The position numbers and the translations under genes were made by a program. Under the pieces are notes generated by a model. That model saw only the letters and a list, made by a program, of their open reading frames with translations, was not told the DNA's origin and did not search any database. This document shows, in pieces, positions 1 through 8,642 of a stretch of 64,000 nucleotides of DNA. The DNA is taken from positions 1-64,000 of the forward strand of contig JANPER010000183.1 of the NCBI GenBank assembly GCA_031423015.1, written 5' to 3'. Each line of letters starts with the position of its first letter. The stretch's first letter is position 1. The DNA is from DATGPD01 sp031423015. GTDB lineage: Bacteria > Planctomycetota > UBA1135 > UBA2386.

Positions 1-1337
1 GGCGACAGCCGTGTGACGAAGGCGTCGTTGATGCCACCGTTGTACGTCGTGTCGAAGCTGCCAACCGTCGTCGGGAAGTCGGTGGAGAGGGTATACCCCG
101 CGACCGTGGCCGCGCCTTGCGCGTCGAGGGCAAGGGCAGCGGCAGAGTCATAGCCCGCCCCCCCGAGAAACGTCGAGTAGACGAGGCTCGCGCCGGTCGG
201 TGACAGCCGCGTGACGAAGGCATCAAAGTGGCCACCACCGTTGTGCGTCGTGTCGAAGCTGCCAGGCGTCGTCGGGAAGTCGGTGGAGAGGGAATACCCC
301 GCGACCGTGGCCGCGCCTTGCGCGTCGAGGGCAAGGGCGTGGGCACTGTCCGTGCCCGTCCCCCCGAGGAACGTCGAGTAGACGAGGCTCGATACGGTCG
401 GCGACAGCCGCGTGTCGAAGGCGTCCAAGGAGCCACCGTTGAACGTCGTGTCGAAGCTGCCAGGCGTCGTCGGGAAGTTGGGGGAGGCGGTATACCCCGC
501 GACCGTGGCCGCGCTTTGCGCGTCGAGGGCAAGGGCAACGGCATAGTCCCAGACCGCCCCCCCGAGGAACGTCGAGTACACCAACCCCGGATCCACCACC
601 AGCGCCCACCCCGCCCGGCGCTCATCCACCGCAAACCCGAACCGATCCCCCCCGCGCAGCTCGTACCGGCACACCACCTGCCTCTTCTCCCCATCCGGTC
701 CCTCCTCCCAACTGACCGGCACCGGCATCTTCACCGGCCCGACGCAGGTCTCGAGCACCAACGCGCCGTCCTGGTCGATCCGCATCCGCGCCACCCCCTG
801 CACCCCGATCTCGACCGCCGAGAGATCCGCCCGCGGATCCAGCAGCAGGTCGTACTCAAAGTGCCCGCCCTGCTCGCGCGCCCGCACGTCGATGCCCGAT
901 CCTACGCCGCGGTACCGCACCGAGCGGTAGAGCGGCACGTCGCTGCACCACTTCGCCGGGTCATTGCCCAGGAAGTAGTTGTGCCGCCCCGGCAACTGCT
1001 CCTCCGCCGCGAGCACGGGCTCACCCGCGCCAAGGAACTCCATCCGCACAGCGGCCCCGCGCGTGGACTCGCCCTTCTCCACCACGGTGAAGCTCCATCC
1101 CTTCTCTTCGAGGAACACCGTCATCCCGCCGACCCGCGCGCGATAGCGCACGCGCTGGTCCCACTGGCCGAGGTTCGGCACGAACGCGACCGGGACCCGC
1201 GCGAGCATCGCCGTGCCTTCAGCATTCGCGGATGGCATTGGCTGCGCCTGCGAGGTGCTGCGGGAAGGCAGACCCATGAAGCAATAGAGCATCCCGGAAC
1301 CCAGAGCGGTGATCGAGACGGCGAGCATGGACTTCAT
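1..1337 (-). CDS. SBBP-type beta-propeller repeat surface protein (3' end outside window)
   Basis: Open on the minus strand from an ATG at 1337 to the window edge, so the C-terminus is missing. After a short hydrophobic N-terminus (possible signal, around residues 1-35) comes a domain of about 210 residues of the kind that precedes SBBP repeats, with motifs such as VAFVPNLGQWD and YFLGND. From about position 600 down to 1 there are near-identical repeats of 66-67 residues, each holding LVYSTFLGG, an ALALDAQ(G/S)AATVAGY stretch, FPTT(P/V)GSFDTT, and DAF(V/D)TRLSP. This is the SBBP beta-propeller repeat of cell-surface or secreted proteins. The repeat DNA is nearly identical between units, suggesting recent duplication or gene conversion. 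Substrate or partner is not visible. Family assignment is firm; function is not known. Confidence 0.85.
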   Translation of the reverse strand, partial: MKSMLAVSITALGSGMLYCFMGLPSRSTSQAQPMPSANAEGTAMLARVPVAFVPNLGQWDQRVRYRARVGGMTVFLEEKGWSFTVVEKGESTRGAAVRMEFLGAGEPVLAAEEQLPGRHNYFLGNDPAKWCSDVPLYRSVRYRGVGSGIDVRAREQGGHFEYDLLLDPRADLSAVEIGVQGVARMRIDQDGALVLETCVGPVKMPVPVSWEEGPDGEKRQVVCRYELRGGDRFGFAVDERRAGWALVVDPGLVYSTFLGGAVWDYAVALALDAQSAATVAGYTASPNFPTTPGSFDTTFNGGSLDAFDTRLSPTVSSLVYSTFLGGTGTDSAHALALDAQGAATVAGYSLSTDFPTTPGSFDTTHNGGGHFDAFVTRLSPTGASLVYSTFLGGAGYDSAAALALDAQGAATVAGYTLSTDFPTTVGSFDTTYNGGINDAFVTRLS

Positions 1338-1429
1338 TGCTCAAGCATAGGAAGGTCCCGTCAAAGCCGTTAGGACCGACGGACGGCGGACAAGGAACCG
1401 GCATGGGCTTCGAGCCGGAACGGCGTAGG

Positions 1430-2032
1430 ATGGCTGGCGTGCCGCGCGCGCGCGTCGTCGACCATCTGATGCAGTGCCTGGCCAAGCTGCCAGGCGTGGG
1501 GCCCAAGACGTCGGAGCGCTTGGCGTATCACCTGCTGCGCACCGATCACGCCGAGGCATCGGCGCTGGCGAAAGCCATCACCGACGCGCGCGCGGCTACC
1601 AAGGTGTGTGCGCGCTGCTTCAACCTCGACGAACAAGACCCGTGCACGGTCTGCGCCGATCCGGCGCGCGATCAGACCATGTGGATGGTGGTGGAAGATC
1701 CGCGCGACATCGCCGCGTTCGAAGAGGCGAACTACCGCGGGCTCTACCACGTGCTGCAGGGCCGAGTGTCGAGCCTCGAGGGCATCGGCGTCGAGGATCT
1801 CACCGTAGAGGCGCTGCTCGTGCGCGTGCGCGCGCGCCAGCCCGACGAAGTGTGTCTCGCGACCAACCCCGACCTCGAGGGCGAGGCGACTGCGCGCTTG
1901 CTGGCAAACGAACTCGCGAGCCTCGGTGTGCGGGTCACGCGGTTGGCGCGCGGCTTGCCGGCCGGCGCCAACTTGCAGCACGTGGGCAAGAGCGTGCTGA
2001 TGGATGCCGTCGAAGGCCGTCGCAAGGTGTGA
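1430..2032 (+). CDS. recR: Recombination mediator protein RecR
   Basis: 200 residues, the usual RecR length. An N-terminal helix-hairpin-helix (LPGVGPKTSERLAYHLL, residues 20-36) is followed by a C4 zinc finger (Cys60, Cys63, Cys72, Cys75) and a TOPRIM domain starting at WMVVEDPRDI (residues 85-94). RecR works with RecF/RecO to load RecA at gapped DNA. The ATG at 1430 was preferred over upstream in-frame ATGs at 1337 and 1403 because it places the conserved N-terminus at residue 1. It starts about 90 bases after the divergent SBBP gene and overlaps the next gene by four bases (GTGTGA), so the two are probably co-translated. Confidence 0.95.
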   Translation: MAGVPRARVVDHLMQCLAKLPGVGPKTSERLAYHLLRTDHAEASALAKAITDARAATKVCARCFNLDEQDPCTVCADPARDQTMWMVVEDPRDIAAFEEANYRGLYHVLQGRVSSLEGIGVEDLTVEALLVRVRARQPDEVCLATNPDLEGEATARLLANELASLGVRVTRLARGLPAGANLQHVGKSVLMDAVEGRRKV

Positions 2033-4521
2033 CCGGGTCGCTGCCGATCACGCCGCACCTGCCGGCCATCGTCGCCAAGATCCTGTGCGATCGCGTGCTG
2101 CTGCTCGCCGCGCCGCCGGGCACCGGCAAGACCACGCTGGTGCCGGGCGCGCTGCGCGATGCGGGGGCCGAGGCAGGCCTGCGGGGCGAGATCGTCGTGC
2201 TGGAACCGCGCCGGCTGGCGGCGCGCGAGGCAGCGCGACGCGTGGCGTTCCTGCGCGGCGGCGAGGTGGGCGGCGAGGTCGGCTACCAGGTGCGCCACGA
2301 TCGCCGCGTCAGCCAGCACACCAAGATCCGTTTCGTCACCGAGGGCATCTTGGTTCGCCAGTTGGTCGAGGATCCGACGCTCGAGGGCGTGGCCGCGATC
2401 GTGCTCGACGAGTTTCACGAACGCCACGTCGAGGGTGATCTGGCGCTGGCGATGCTGAAGGAAGTGCGCGCCACGGTGCGGCCCGACCTTTGCCTCGTGG
2501 TGATGTCCGCGACGCTCGAAGTCGGGCCGCTGCGCACCTACTTGGCACCCTGCGCCGAGCATGCCGTGGAAGCGCGCATGTTTGCGGTGGAGACCAGCTG
2601 GCTCGGCGGCGGCGCGTTCACCGGCGCGCGGGCGCTGGCCGAGGGCGTGCGTGAAGCGCTGCGCGCCGCGCTCGACGAGACTGCCGGCGACGTGCTCGTG
2701 TTCCTGCCGGGTGCCGGCGAGATTGCCGTGACCGCCGAGTTGATCGAAGGCGGCATCGCGCGCGCCTGCGAGGTGCTGCCGCTGCACGGCCAGCTCGAAG
2801 GCGACGCGCAAGATCGCGCGCTGCGTCCGGCGGGCCGGCGCAAGATCGTGTTGGCCACGAACGTCGCGGAGACTTCGCTGACGATCGAGGGCGTCACCGC
2901 CGTGATCGACACCGGCTTTGCGCGCGTGCTGCGCCACGATCCTGGTCGCGGCCTCGACGCGCTGCGCGTCGAGCGCATCAGCCGCGCGTCGGCCGAGCAG
3001 CGCAAGGGGCGCGCCGGCCGCACCGGCGCGGGCCGCTGCTATCGGCTGTGGAGTCGGGCCGAGGAGATGGCGATGTCGCCGTTCACCGCCCCCGAGATCA
3101 AGCGCATCGATCTGGCGGGGCCGGCGCTCGAAGTGCGCGCGTTCGCCGGGCGCGCGCCGGTCGACTTCGATTGGCTGGAAGCGCCCGAAGCCGCCGCGCT
3201 GCAGCGCGCCGACGACCTGCTCTTGCGCCTTGGGGCGGTCGATGCGCGCGGCGCGGTCACCGCGACTGGCCGCGCCATGCTGACGCTGCCGCTGCATCCG
3301 CGCTTGGCGCGGGCGATGGTGGCGGCGCGGGCCACGCGCTGCGAGCAGTCGGTCGCCGAAGTCGTGGCCCTGCTCGCCGAGCGCGAACTCGGCCGCCGCG
3401 GGCGCGACGAGGCCGAGCTGCCGTGCGACGTGTCAGCGCAGCGCGACCTATGGCGCGAAGCCAAGGCGAAGAACTTCGCGTTCGGTTTCTGTCGCTCGAT
3501 CGGCATCGATGCCGACGCGGCGCGCGCGATCGAGCGCGCCCGCGCGCAGCTCGCGCGCGACGCGCGGACCGACCAGGTGGCCGATGACCTCGACGCGCGC
3601 GTGCGTCGCGCCGTGCTCACCGGCTTTCCCGATCGCGTCGTCAAGCGCGCGTCGCCCACCAGCCTGGAAGCGGTGCTGGTCGGGGGTCGCGGCGTGACTC
3701 TGCCGCGCGCCGTGCAGGGCTCGGACGCGCTGTTGTTCTTGGCGCTGCGCGTGCTGGAGACCAAGGGCACGCGCTCGGCGGTGAGTTCGCTCTGCGAGGT
3801 CGACGTCGCGTGGTTGCAGGCGCTCGGCGTGCGAACCGAAGACGACCTTGCGCTCGACGCGCAGGGCCGCGTCGTGGCGACGCGCCGCACGTTGTACCTC
3901 GACCTGGCGCTCGGCGAAGCGCGCGTCGAGCCCGACGCCGAACAGGCCGCGGCGCTGCTGCAGCGCGAACTTTTGCGCGACGTCTGGGCGCACCTCGGCG
4001 AGCAGAAGGAACTGCGCGCGTTCCTGGCGCGCATGCAGTGGCTGCGCGAGGCCGCGCCCGACCTCGGCATCCCGGCCTTCGACGACGGCGCCATCGCGGA
4101 GGCGGCCGGCGCGCTGTGTGTCACCGCGCGCAGTCTGCGCGACCTGCGCGACGCCGACGTGCTGTCGCTCTTGCAAGCCCGCCTGCCGCACGACCTGCGC
4201 GGTCGCCTGCACGACCTGGCGCCGACGCGCATCAAGCTGCCGTCGGGTCGCAGCACTGCAATCCACTACGACCGCGAGCAAGGCCCGACGGTGGCGTCGC
4301 GCCTGCAGGACTTCTTTGGCCTGAAGGACACGCCGCGCATCGCCAGCGGCCGCGTACCGCTGTGCCTTCAGCTCCTGGCGCCCAACCAACGCCCGGTGCA
4401 GGTCACGCGCGACCTCGCGAGTTTCTGGGCCAACATCTATCCCAAGGTGCGCAGCGAACTGCGTCGGCGTTATCCGCGGCACGCGTGGCCCGAGGATCCG
4501 TTGCGCCCCCTGGCCGAGTGA
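2029..4521 (+). CDS. hrpB: ATP-dependent helicase HrpB (DEAH/RHA type)
   Basis: 830 residues from a GTG at 2029 that overlaps the recR stop; this matches the usual HrpB length of about 800-840. Walker A is APPGTGKTT (residues 28-36) and the Walker B/DEAH box is DEFH (starts at residue 127). Also visible are the SAT motif (VMSATLE), the motif around GRAGRTGAGRCYRLW, and a HrpB-type C-terminus with a WANIYPKVRSELRRRYPRHAWP stretch near the end. HrpB is a superfamily 2 helicase of poorly defined cellular role. The long upstream extension of this reading frame over recR is a shadow. Nothing looks broken. Confidence 0.93.
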   Translation: MTGSLPITPHLPAIVAKILCDRVLLLAAPPGTGKTTLVPGALRDAGAEAGLRGEIVVLEPRRLAAREAARRVAFLRGGEVGGEVGYQVRHDRRVSQHTKIRFVTEGILVRQLVEDPTLEGVAAIVLDEFHERHVEGDLALAMLKEVRATVRPDLCLVVMSATLEVGPLRTYLAPCAEHAVEARMFAVETSWLGGGAFTGARALAEGVREALRAALDETAGDVLVFLPGAGEIAVTAELIEGGIARACEVLPLHGQLEGDAQDRALRPAGRRKIVLATNVAETSLTIEGVTAVIDTGFARVLRHDPGRGLDALRVERISRASAEQRKGRAGRTGAGRCYRLWSRAEEMAMSPFTAPEIKRIDLAGPALEVRAFAGRAPVDFDWLEAPEAAALQRADDLLLRLGAVDARGAVTATGRAMLTLPLHPRLARAMVAARATRCEQSVAEVVALLAERELGRRGRDEAELPCDVSAQRDLWREAKAKNFAFGFCRSIGIDADAARAIERARAQLARDARTDQVADDLDARVRRAVLTGFPDRVVKRASPTSLEAVLVGGRGVTLPRAVQGSDALLFLALRVLETKGTRSAVSSLCEVDVAWLQALGVRTEDDLALDAQGRVVATRRTLYLDLALGEARVEPDAEQAAALLQRELLRDVWAHLGEQKELRAFLARMQWLREAAPDLGIPAFDDGAIAEAAGALCVTARSLRDLRDADVLSLLQARLPHDLRGRLHDLAPTRIKLPSGRSTAIHYDREQGPTVASRLQDFFGLKDTPRIASGRVPLCLQLLAPNQRPVQVTRDLASFWANIYPKVRSELRRRYPRHAWPEDPLRPLAE

Positions 4522-4645
4522 GGTTGGTGGCCCGCGTCTTCTCATGTTCGCCGCGCGTGGGCTAGTGCGCAGGTTCGGCTCGCTTCGCCAACCTCCGGGT
4601 ACCTTCGGGGCGAATTCATGCATCCAGTTTGCACTCGTTGACGGC

Positions 4646-4966
4646 TCAGGATTCGTCGTCGAGCAGGCTCGGAATATCGCGGGCGCCATGGACGAAGCGC
4701 ACGACCTCGATGCCCTCTGGCTGCGGTCGGTAGAAGATGAGGTAGTTCTCGAAGCCGCTCACGACCCACGAACGCAGTCCATAGGCCCGCGGCGAACGAA
4801 ACTCGCGCACACGACCTGCTCGTGGCTTCGACAGGAGCACTGCGACTGCGTGTTCGACGGCGTCGAGAAGACGTTCCGCGGCCGCTGGCGCGTCGCTGCC
4901 GATGTGCAGATAGGCCTCGGCGAGGTCTTCCTCAGCGAGGCGGTGCCAGGTCGCCCGTCCGGTCAT
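4646..4966 (-). CDS. parE: ParE/RelE-family toxin of a toxin-antitoxin pair
   Basis: 106 residues. Start chosen at the ATG at 4966 (MTGRATWHRLAEEDL), 10 bases after the antitoxin stop; a longer in-frame version from 5041 would run into the antitoxin gene and adds Arg-rich low-quality sequence. The pattern is that of the ParE/RelE fold: an N-terminal AEEDLAEAYLHI helix, a mid-protein RAGRVREF segment, then YLIFYRPQPEGIEVVRFVHGARD. ParE toxins usually poison DNA gyrase, but the target here is inferred from family only. It is the second gene of the operon, as is usual for parDE. Confidence 0.87.
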   Translation of the reverse strand: MTGRATWHRLAEEDLAEAYLHIGSDAPAAAERLLDAVEHAVAVLLSKPRAGRVREFRSPRAYGLRSWVVSGFENYLIFYRPQPEGIEVVRFVHGARDIPSLLDDES

Positions 4967-4976
4967 GGCACCGGTT

Positions 4977-5255
4977 CTACTTCGCCTTCTTGCGTTTGCC
5001 GAGCGTCGCCTTGAGGGTGGCGCGAAGGTTCTTCCAGTCAACGTCGGTCATCCGTCGCGCGGGGGAGTCGAGCCCTTCGAGAATCTTGCGCTCGAGGTCT
5101 TCCTGTTCGCGTGCCTTCTGATCCGCGTGGATGAGTCGACGGATGTACTCGCTCGGCGTGCTGCAGCCCGAGGCTGTCGCCTGTTCCTTCACGTAGTCCT
5201 TCTGCGCGGTTGGCAGGGACACGGTCATGCTGGTCAAGTCGTTGTCGCTGGCCAT
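4977..5255 (-). CDS. parD: ParD-family antitoxin
   Basis: 92 residues. The N-terminus (MTVSLPTAQKDYVKEQ) is a ribbon-helix-helix DNA-binding segment, followed by SEYIRRLI, typical of ParD/CopG-like antitoxins. The C-terminal half is charged and ends in a lysine-rich tail (KRKKAK), where toxin binding would be expected. It lies directly upstream of the toxin. By family knowledge such proteins bind their own promoter and repress the operon; no operator was identified by eye upstream of 5255. Confidence 0.88.
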   Translation of the reverse strand: MASDNDLTSMTVSLPTAQKDYVKEQATASGCSTPSEYIRRLIHADQKAREQEDLERKILEGLDSPARRMTDVDWKNLRATLKATLGKRKKAK

Positions 5256-5360
5256 GGTGCAAGGGTAGAGCAGATCCCAGAAACTGTCAATTCCTGAGAT
5301 TGTCGAAGGAGTCCAGAAACTCGAGAAGTTGGGTTGGCTGGTGTTCTGGTCGTGGCTGCT

Positions 5361-6236
5361 CTACGAACTGCTCCCCGCCGAGCTGCCCTGGACGCGTGGC
5401 GCGGCGGCGACCGATACTGAGCCGGTGCGGCCAAGCGCGCGCGTCACGACGGCGACGGGCAGCGCTGCCACATCGACGCAGGCCCTGCGGCGCCAGCACG
5501 CCGCGGAGCTCGATGCGGCCATAGAGGGGCGCGCCCGGCAGCGCCGTTGGTGCGTCGTGCCGGATCAGCGTGCCGTTGGCCATCGCCAAAGTCGTTGGGC
5601 CGATCGGGTCGCCAGCGATCACCGCGAAGCGGCAGCCATCGCTTTCGGCGCGCACCCAGAACGGCCCGAGGCCGAACCGGCCGAGACCCGTTGGCGTCAC
5701 TTGGTTGACGAAGTTGATGTTGAGGACGCGCGCGCGACCTTCCTGTGGGCTCAGCCGCTCGTAGGTCACCATGAACAGCGGATCATTGCTGGGCATGTCC
5801 GTCCTCGGCGACGACACCGAGGGCACGGCGTCGAAGAACCCCGAGTTGTCGATGATCGAACTCGGCCGCGTGATCGTGCCGTTCTGCGCAAGGACGGCGC
5901 CATAGATGTCTTCGTCTGTCGCGCTGAAGCGGAACTGGTACGCAACCAGCCAGCGCGGCGTGAGCGTGAAGCCGTTGCCGTTCGACTGCGACACGTGCGG
6001 TGAACTGTGGATCGTGTTCGCCGAGTTCTCGATGAAGATGGTCGGCTGCGAGATCGAGATGTCGGCGCGCACCATGCGTGCGTGGATATCGAAGTCGCTC
6101 GCGTTGAGCTGGCGCTCCCACACCACGAAGAAGTTGTCGCCGGTGCCGGTTGCCGCCGAGTCGCCGCCAATGTCGGGGAAGACGCAATCACCCAGGATTC
6201 GCAGCACTTGCAGCCCAGGAGGCAAGACGGCATGAA
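5361..6236 (-). pseudogene. Remnant of a secreted planctomycete-type surface protein
   Basis: The minus-strand frame reads as genuine protein from about 6215 (FPDIGGDSAATGTGDNFFVV) through segments such as DNFFVVWERQLNASDFDIHAR, FMVTYERLSPQEGRARVLN and FWVRAESDGCRFAVI. It has no start or signal peptide: its 5' end abuts the intron-like sequence at 6250. Near 5450-5470 the frame turns into arginine-rich noise, while an adjacent frame gives a plausible Val/Ala/Ser-rich C-terminus (VDVAALPVAVVTRAL) that stops at 5361. This suggests a frameshift as well as 5' truncation. I read it as the inner and C-terminal part of a large extracellular protein. The exact limits are approximate. Confidence 0.6.
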
Positions 6237-6249
6237 CAAGACCATCGGT

Positions 6250-6282
6250 CAGCCGTGTGCGGGAAAACCGCACGCAAGGTTG
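6250..6282 (+). ncRNA. Group II intron domain V-like hairpin (intron relic), with possible domain VI to about 6344
   Basis: The sequence CAGCCGTGTGCGGGAAAACC followed by GCACGCAAGGTTG matches the domain V pattern of bacterial group II introns: the AGC catalytic triad, a lower stem (CAGCCGU with AAGGUUG; one G-A mismatch and a compensating C-G pair at the base), an upper stem GUGCGG/CCGCAC and a GAAA-like loop. Downstream, ACGG at 6285-6288 can pair with CCGT near 6327-6330 as in a domain VI, and the run ending CTCTACC resembles a group II 3' end. No reverse-transcriptase/maturase ORF or 5' intron part is present, so this would be a 3' remnant. A chance resemblance is possible. Confidence 0.5.
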
Positions 6283-6345
6283 GAACGGGGGCTTGGGAGC
6301 CAAGAACTTGCTTCTTCAACAAGGAACCGTAACCAAGCTCTACCA

Positions 6346-6840
6346 ATGCTCCGCACCTCCTCGGTGACTCTGCCCGCCGCGCACGCGCCCTCGTTTCCCG
6401 ACGCGTGCGTCGGTTGCGGCGAGGCATCACCGGGCTTGCTGCTGGCGCAGTCCGATCGCAGCTTCAGCTGGGCGTCGTTGTGGACCCCGTTCGGCTGGTT
6501 CGCCGGCAAGAAGGCGAGCCGGGCTGCCCCGATCTGCGCCGCGTGTCGACGGAGCGATCGATTCACGTCCGGGGCGCGTGTGCTCTTCGTGGTCGGTGGA
6601 GTCGCGCTGGCGATCGTCAGCCTGATGCCGTGGCTGAAATCGGCGGGGTTGAGCCGGGGCCAGCGCAAGCTCGCGTTGCTCGGGCTCCTGCTGCCGGCCG
6701 GCCTGGCGTTCTACTTGTGGACGCGGTGGTTTCCGCGCGCCTTCACGATCGACGTGAGCAAGAGCAGCGTCGAGTACATGTTCGCGCGGCGCGAGTATGC
6801 GGAACGATTCGCGGCCGCCAACGATGGCCGTGTCGAGTGA
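6346..6840 (+). CDS. Small membrane protein with N-terminal CxxC
   Basis: 164 residues from the ATG at 6346. The N-terminus has CVGCGEASPG and further on ICAACRR, two CxxC pairs that could form a small zinc site. Hydrophobic segments follow (VLFVVGGVALAIVSLMPWL and LALLGLLLPAGLAFYLW), so it is probably an inner-membrane protein. The C-terminus is soluble (TIDVSKSSVEYMFARREYAERFAAAN). I do not recognise the family. The frame extends upstream to 6007, but that part is the shadow of the pseudogene and the intron-like sequence. Confidence 0.65.
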   Translation: MLRTSSVTLPAAHAPSFPDACVGCGEASPGLLLAQSDRSFSWASLWTPFGWFAGKKASRAAPICAACRRSDRFTSGARVLFVVGGVALAIVSLMPWLKSAGLSRGQRKLALLGLLLPAGLAFYLWTRWFPRAFTIDVSKSSVEYMFARREYAERFAAANDGRVE

Positions 6841-7087
6841 TGCTGTAGCCCGGTGTCAACCGCGGCACGCGATGGCGGCGAGACCAGGATCATTCACGCC
6901 GGTAGAGGCGCATGAACCGGCGCGCGGCGCGGAGGAAGAATGCCGACCCAGCTGCAGATGCGACGATTGGAGGCTCGCGTCGCTTGGCTGGGTCGGCGAC
7001 CACCGCGAGGCGGTGTGCTCGTTGGACGCCGTGCCGACTAGCGGATGTTCCGTGCGCGGCAGCGAGTAGCAAACTTGTGTGCAGACC

Positions 7088-8578
7088 TCAAGACGCCACG
7101 GCGTCCATCGCCGCCCGCGCGGCGCGCACGTCGACGCCGCCGTCGGCACAGGCTTGCAGCGCGGCGGCGAGTGCTTGGCGCGCACGCGGGTGCTCGGGTG
7201 CGCCGAGCAGGGCGTGCGTGAGCGTGCGCAGACCCTCACCGGGTTGGCCGTTCTCCCACTGACAGACACCCAGGCCGATCATCGAGTCGAGGTGGCCGTC
7301 TTGCGCGCCCGCGGCGAACGCTTGCTGTGCCGCGGCCCGCTCGCCATCGGCGTAGTGCAGCGTGCCCAGGTGGTGGAAGCGATCGGCGTGCGGCGCCAGT
7401 TCGATGGCGGCGCGCAGCGCGTCGCGCGCGGCGGCGCGGGCGCCGCGCGCGGCGCAGGCTTGCGCCAGCAGCGAGAGGAGTTCGGCGGCGGCCTCGGCCT
7501 CCACGTAGCAACTCGTGATCGCCAGGTTGGCGGTGCGCGCGGCGTGGCGCAGACGGCCTTGGCCGAGCAAGGCAACGACGAGCGTTACGTACCCAGTCCA
7601 ACTGGTTGGGCAGACGCGCAAGTAATGCTCGGCGTGCTCGCAGGCTGCGCCGTACTCGGCGCGCGCCGTCGCGGCCTTCGCGAGCAGGAGGTGGCCTTCG
7701 GGCCAGCGTGGGTGCGCGACGAGTGCTCGGGCGGCCAGTTCACCGGCGCGCTCGAGCGCGCCCTCGCCGGCCGCCGTGAGAGCTCCCCACGCGGGATCGT
7801 CCTGCCACTTGCGCTGCATCACCTGCCGGTTGCGCGCCATCTGTGCTTGGTAGTCGATGCCGAGCGCCGCGAACGTGCGCGAGCCCCAGTGGTGCAAGAA
7901 GGCGTCGCGCGCGATCACCAACCGGCCGCCGGCGCGGCGCACGCGCAGCGCGAGGTCGTCGTCCTCGTAGTTTCCGAGCCCGAAGTCGGCGTCGAAGCCG
8001 CCGTGCTCGGCGAGCAGAGACCGCTCGAACATCAGGCAGAGGCCCGACAGCGTGTCGATGTCTTGCAGCTGGCCGCCGCAGGCGCCTTCGAGTTCGTCGT
8101 CGAGCGCGGCGCGCCCTGCTTCGGTCTGGCCGCGAGGTCCGACGGCGAGCAGCGCCGAGCCCTTCACGTAGTTGCTGACCGGCGCCACCATCGTCGGCTT
8201 GGGGGTCGCCTCGAGCCCGCGCCGCATGCGCGCGAGCATGCTCGGCGCCGGCATCGTGTCGTTGTTGAGCACCACGAGCACGTCGCCGCGCGCCGCGGCG
8301 AGGCCGTGGTTGGTGCCGGCGGCAAAGCCGAGGTTGTGTTCGAGGCGCAGCAGGCGCACGCGCGGGAAGGCCAGCGCCGCCGCCTGCAGGGCGCCTCTGT
8401 CCTTGCTGCCGTTGTCCACCAGGACCACCTCGATCTCGCCGGCGTCGCGCTGGGCGCTGAGCGCGCGCAGGCACGCTTGTGTGTCGTCGGCGCCGTCGTG
8501 GCAGGGGATCACCACCGAGGTGAGCATCTGCGGTGTTATCGGCTGGATGGGGGATGCGGGCGGAGTCTTGTCAGTCAA
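7088..8578 (-). CDS. Family 2 glycosyltransferase with C-terminal TPR-like repeats
   Basis: 496 residues. Residues about 20-230 form a GT-A glycosyltransferase: SVVIPCHDGADDTQACLRAL, VVLVDNGSKD, the NNDT metal/nucleotide motif, and GNYEDDDLALRVRRAG with the likely catalytic acid. Residues about 270-490 are Ala-rich helical repeats resembling TPRs (for example EGHLLLAKAATARAEYGAACEHAEHYL). This architecture is common in enzymes that add sugars to cell-surface glycans or glycoproteins; the sugar and acceptor cannot be read from the sequence. Stands alone, divergent from the pseudouridine synthase pair that follows (65 bases between starts). Confidence 0.88.
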   Translation of the reverse strand: MTDKTPPASPIQPITPQMLTSVVIPCHDGADDTQACLRALSAQRDAGEIEVVLVDNGSKDRGALQAAALAFPRVRLLRLEHNLGFAAGTNHGLAAARGDVLVVLNNDTMPAPSMLARMRRGLEATPKPTMVAPVSNYVKGSALLAVGPRGQTEAGRAALDDELEGACGGQLQDIDTLSGLCLMFERSLLAEHGGFDADFGLGNYEDDDLALRVRRAGGRLVIARDAFLHHWGSRTFAALGIDYQAQMARNRQVMQRKWQDDPAWGALTAAGEGALERAGELAARALVAHPRWPEGHLLLAKAATARAEYGAACEHAEHYLRVCPTSWTGYVTLVVALLGQGRLRHAARTANLAITSCYVEAEAAAELLSLLAQACAARGARAAARDALRAAIELAPHADRFHHLGTLHYADGERAAAQQAFAAGAQDGHLDSMIGLGVCQWENGQPGEGLRTLTHALLGAPEHPRARQALAAALQACADGGVDVRAARAAMDAVAS

Positions 8579-8642
8579 TGAACGACGCCTCGTATCCCCA
8601 GACCCCCGGTGCTACCCTCTTCGCCTCTTTGCCCCGGCCCCA

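Noticed and set aside
1..610. Possible CRISPR-like direct repeats
   Set aside because: The periodicity is 198-201 bases, in frame with a protein repeat, so it is a coding repeat and not an array.
228..1373. 381-residue plus-strand ORF opposite the SBBP gene
   Set aside because: Arg-rich, repetitive antisense shadow; the minus strand encodes recognisable propeller repeats.
1474..2028. Upstream extension of the helicase reading frame over recR
   Set aside because: Arg/Ala-rich shadow of recR; the family N-terminus begins right after the recR stop at a GTG.
6856..7269. Minus-strand ORFs in the gap before the glycosyltransferase
   Set aside because: Ser/His-rich random composition, no start site support, and they overlap the end of the glycosyltransferase gene in another frame.
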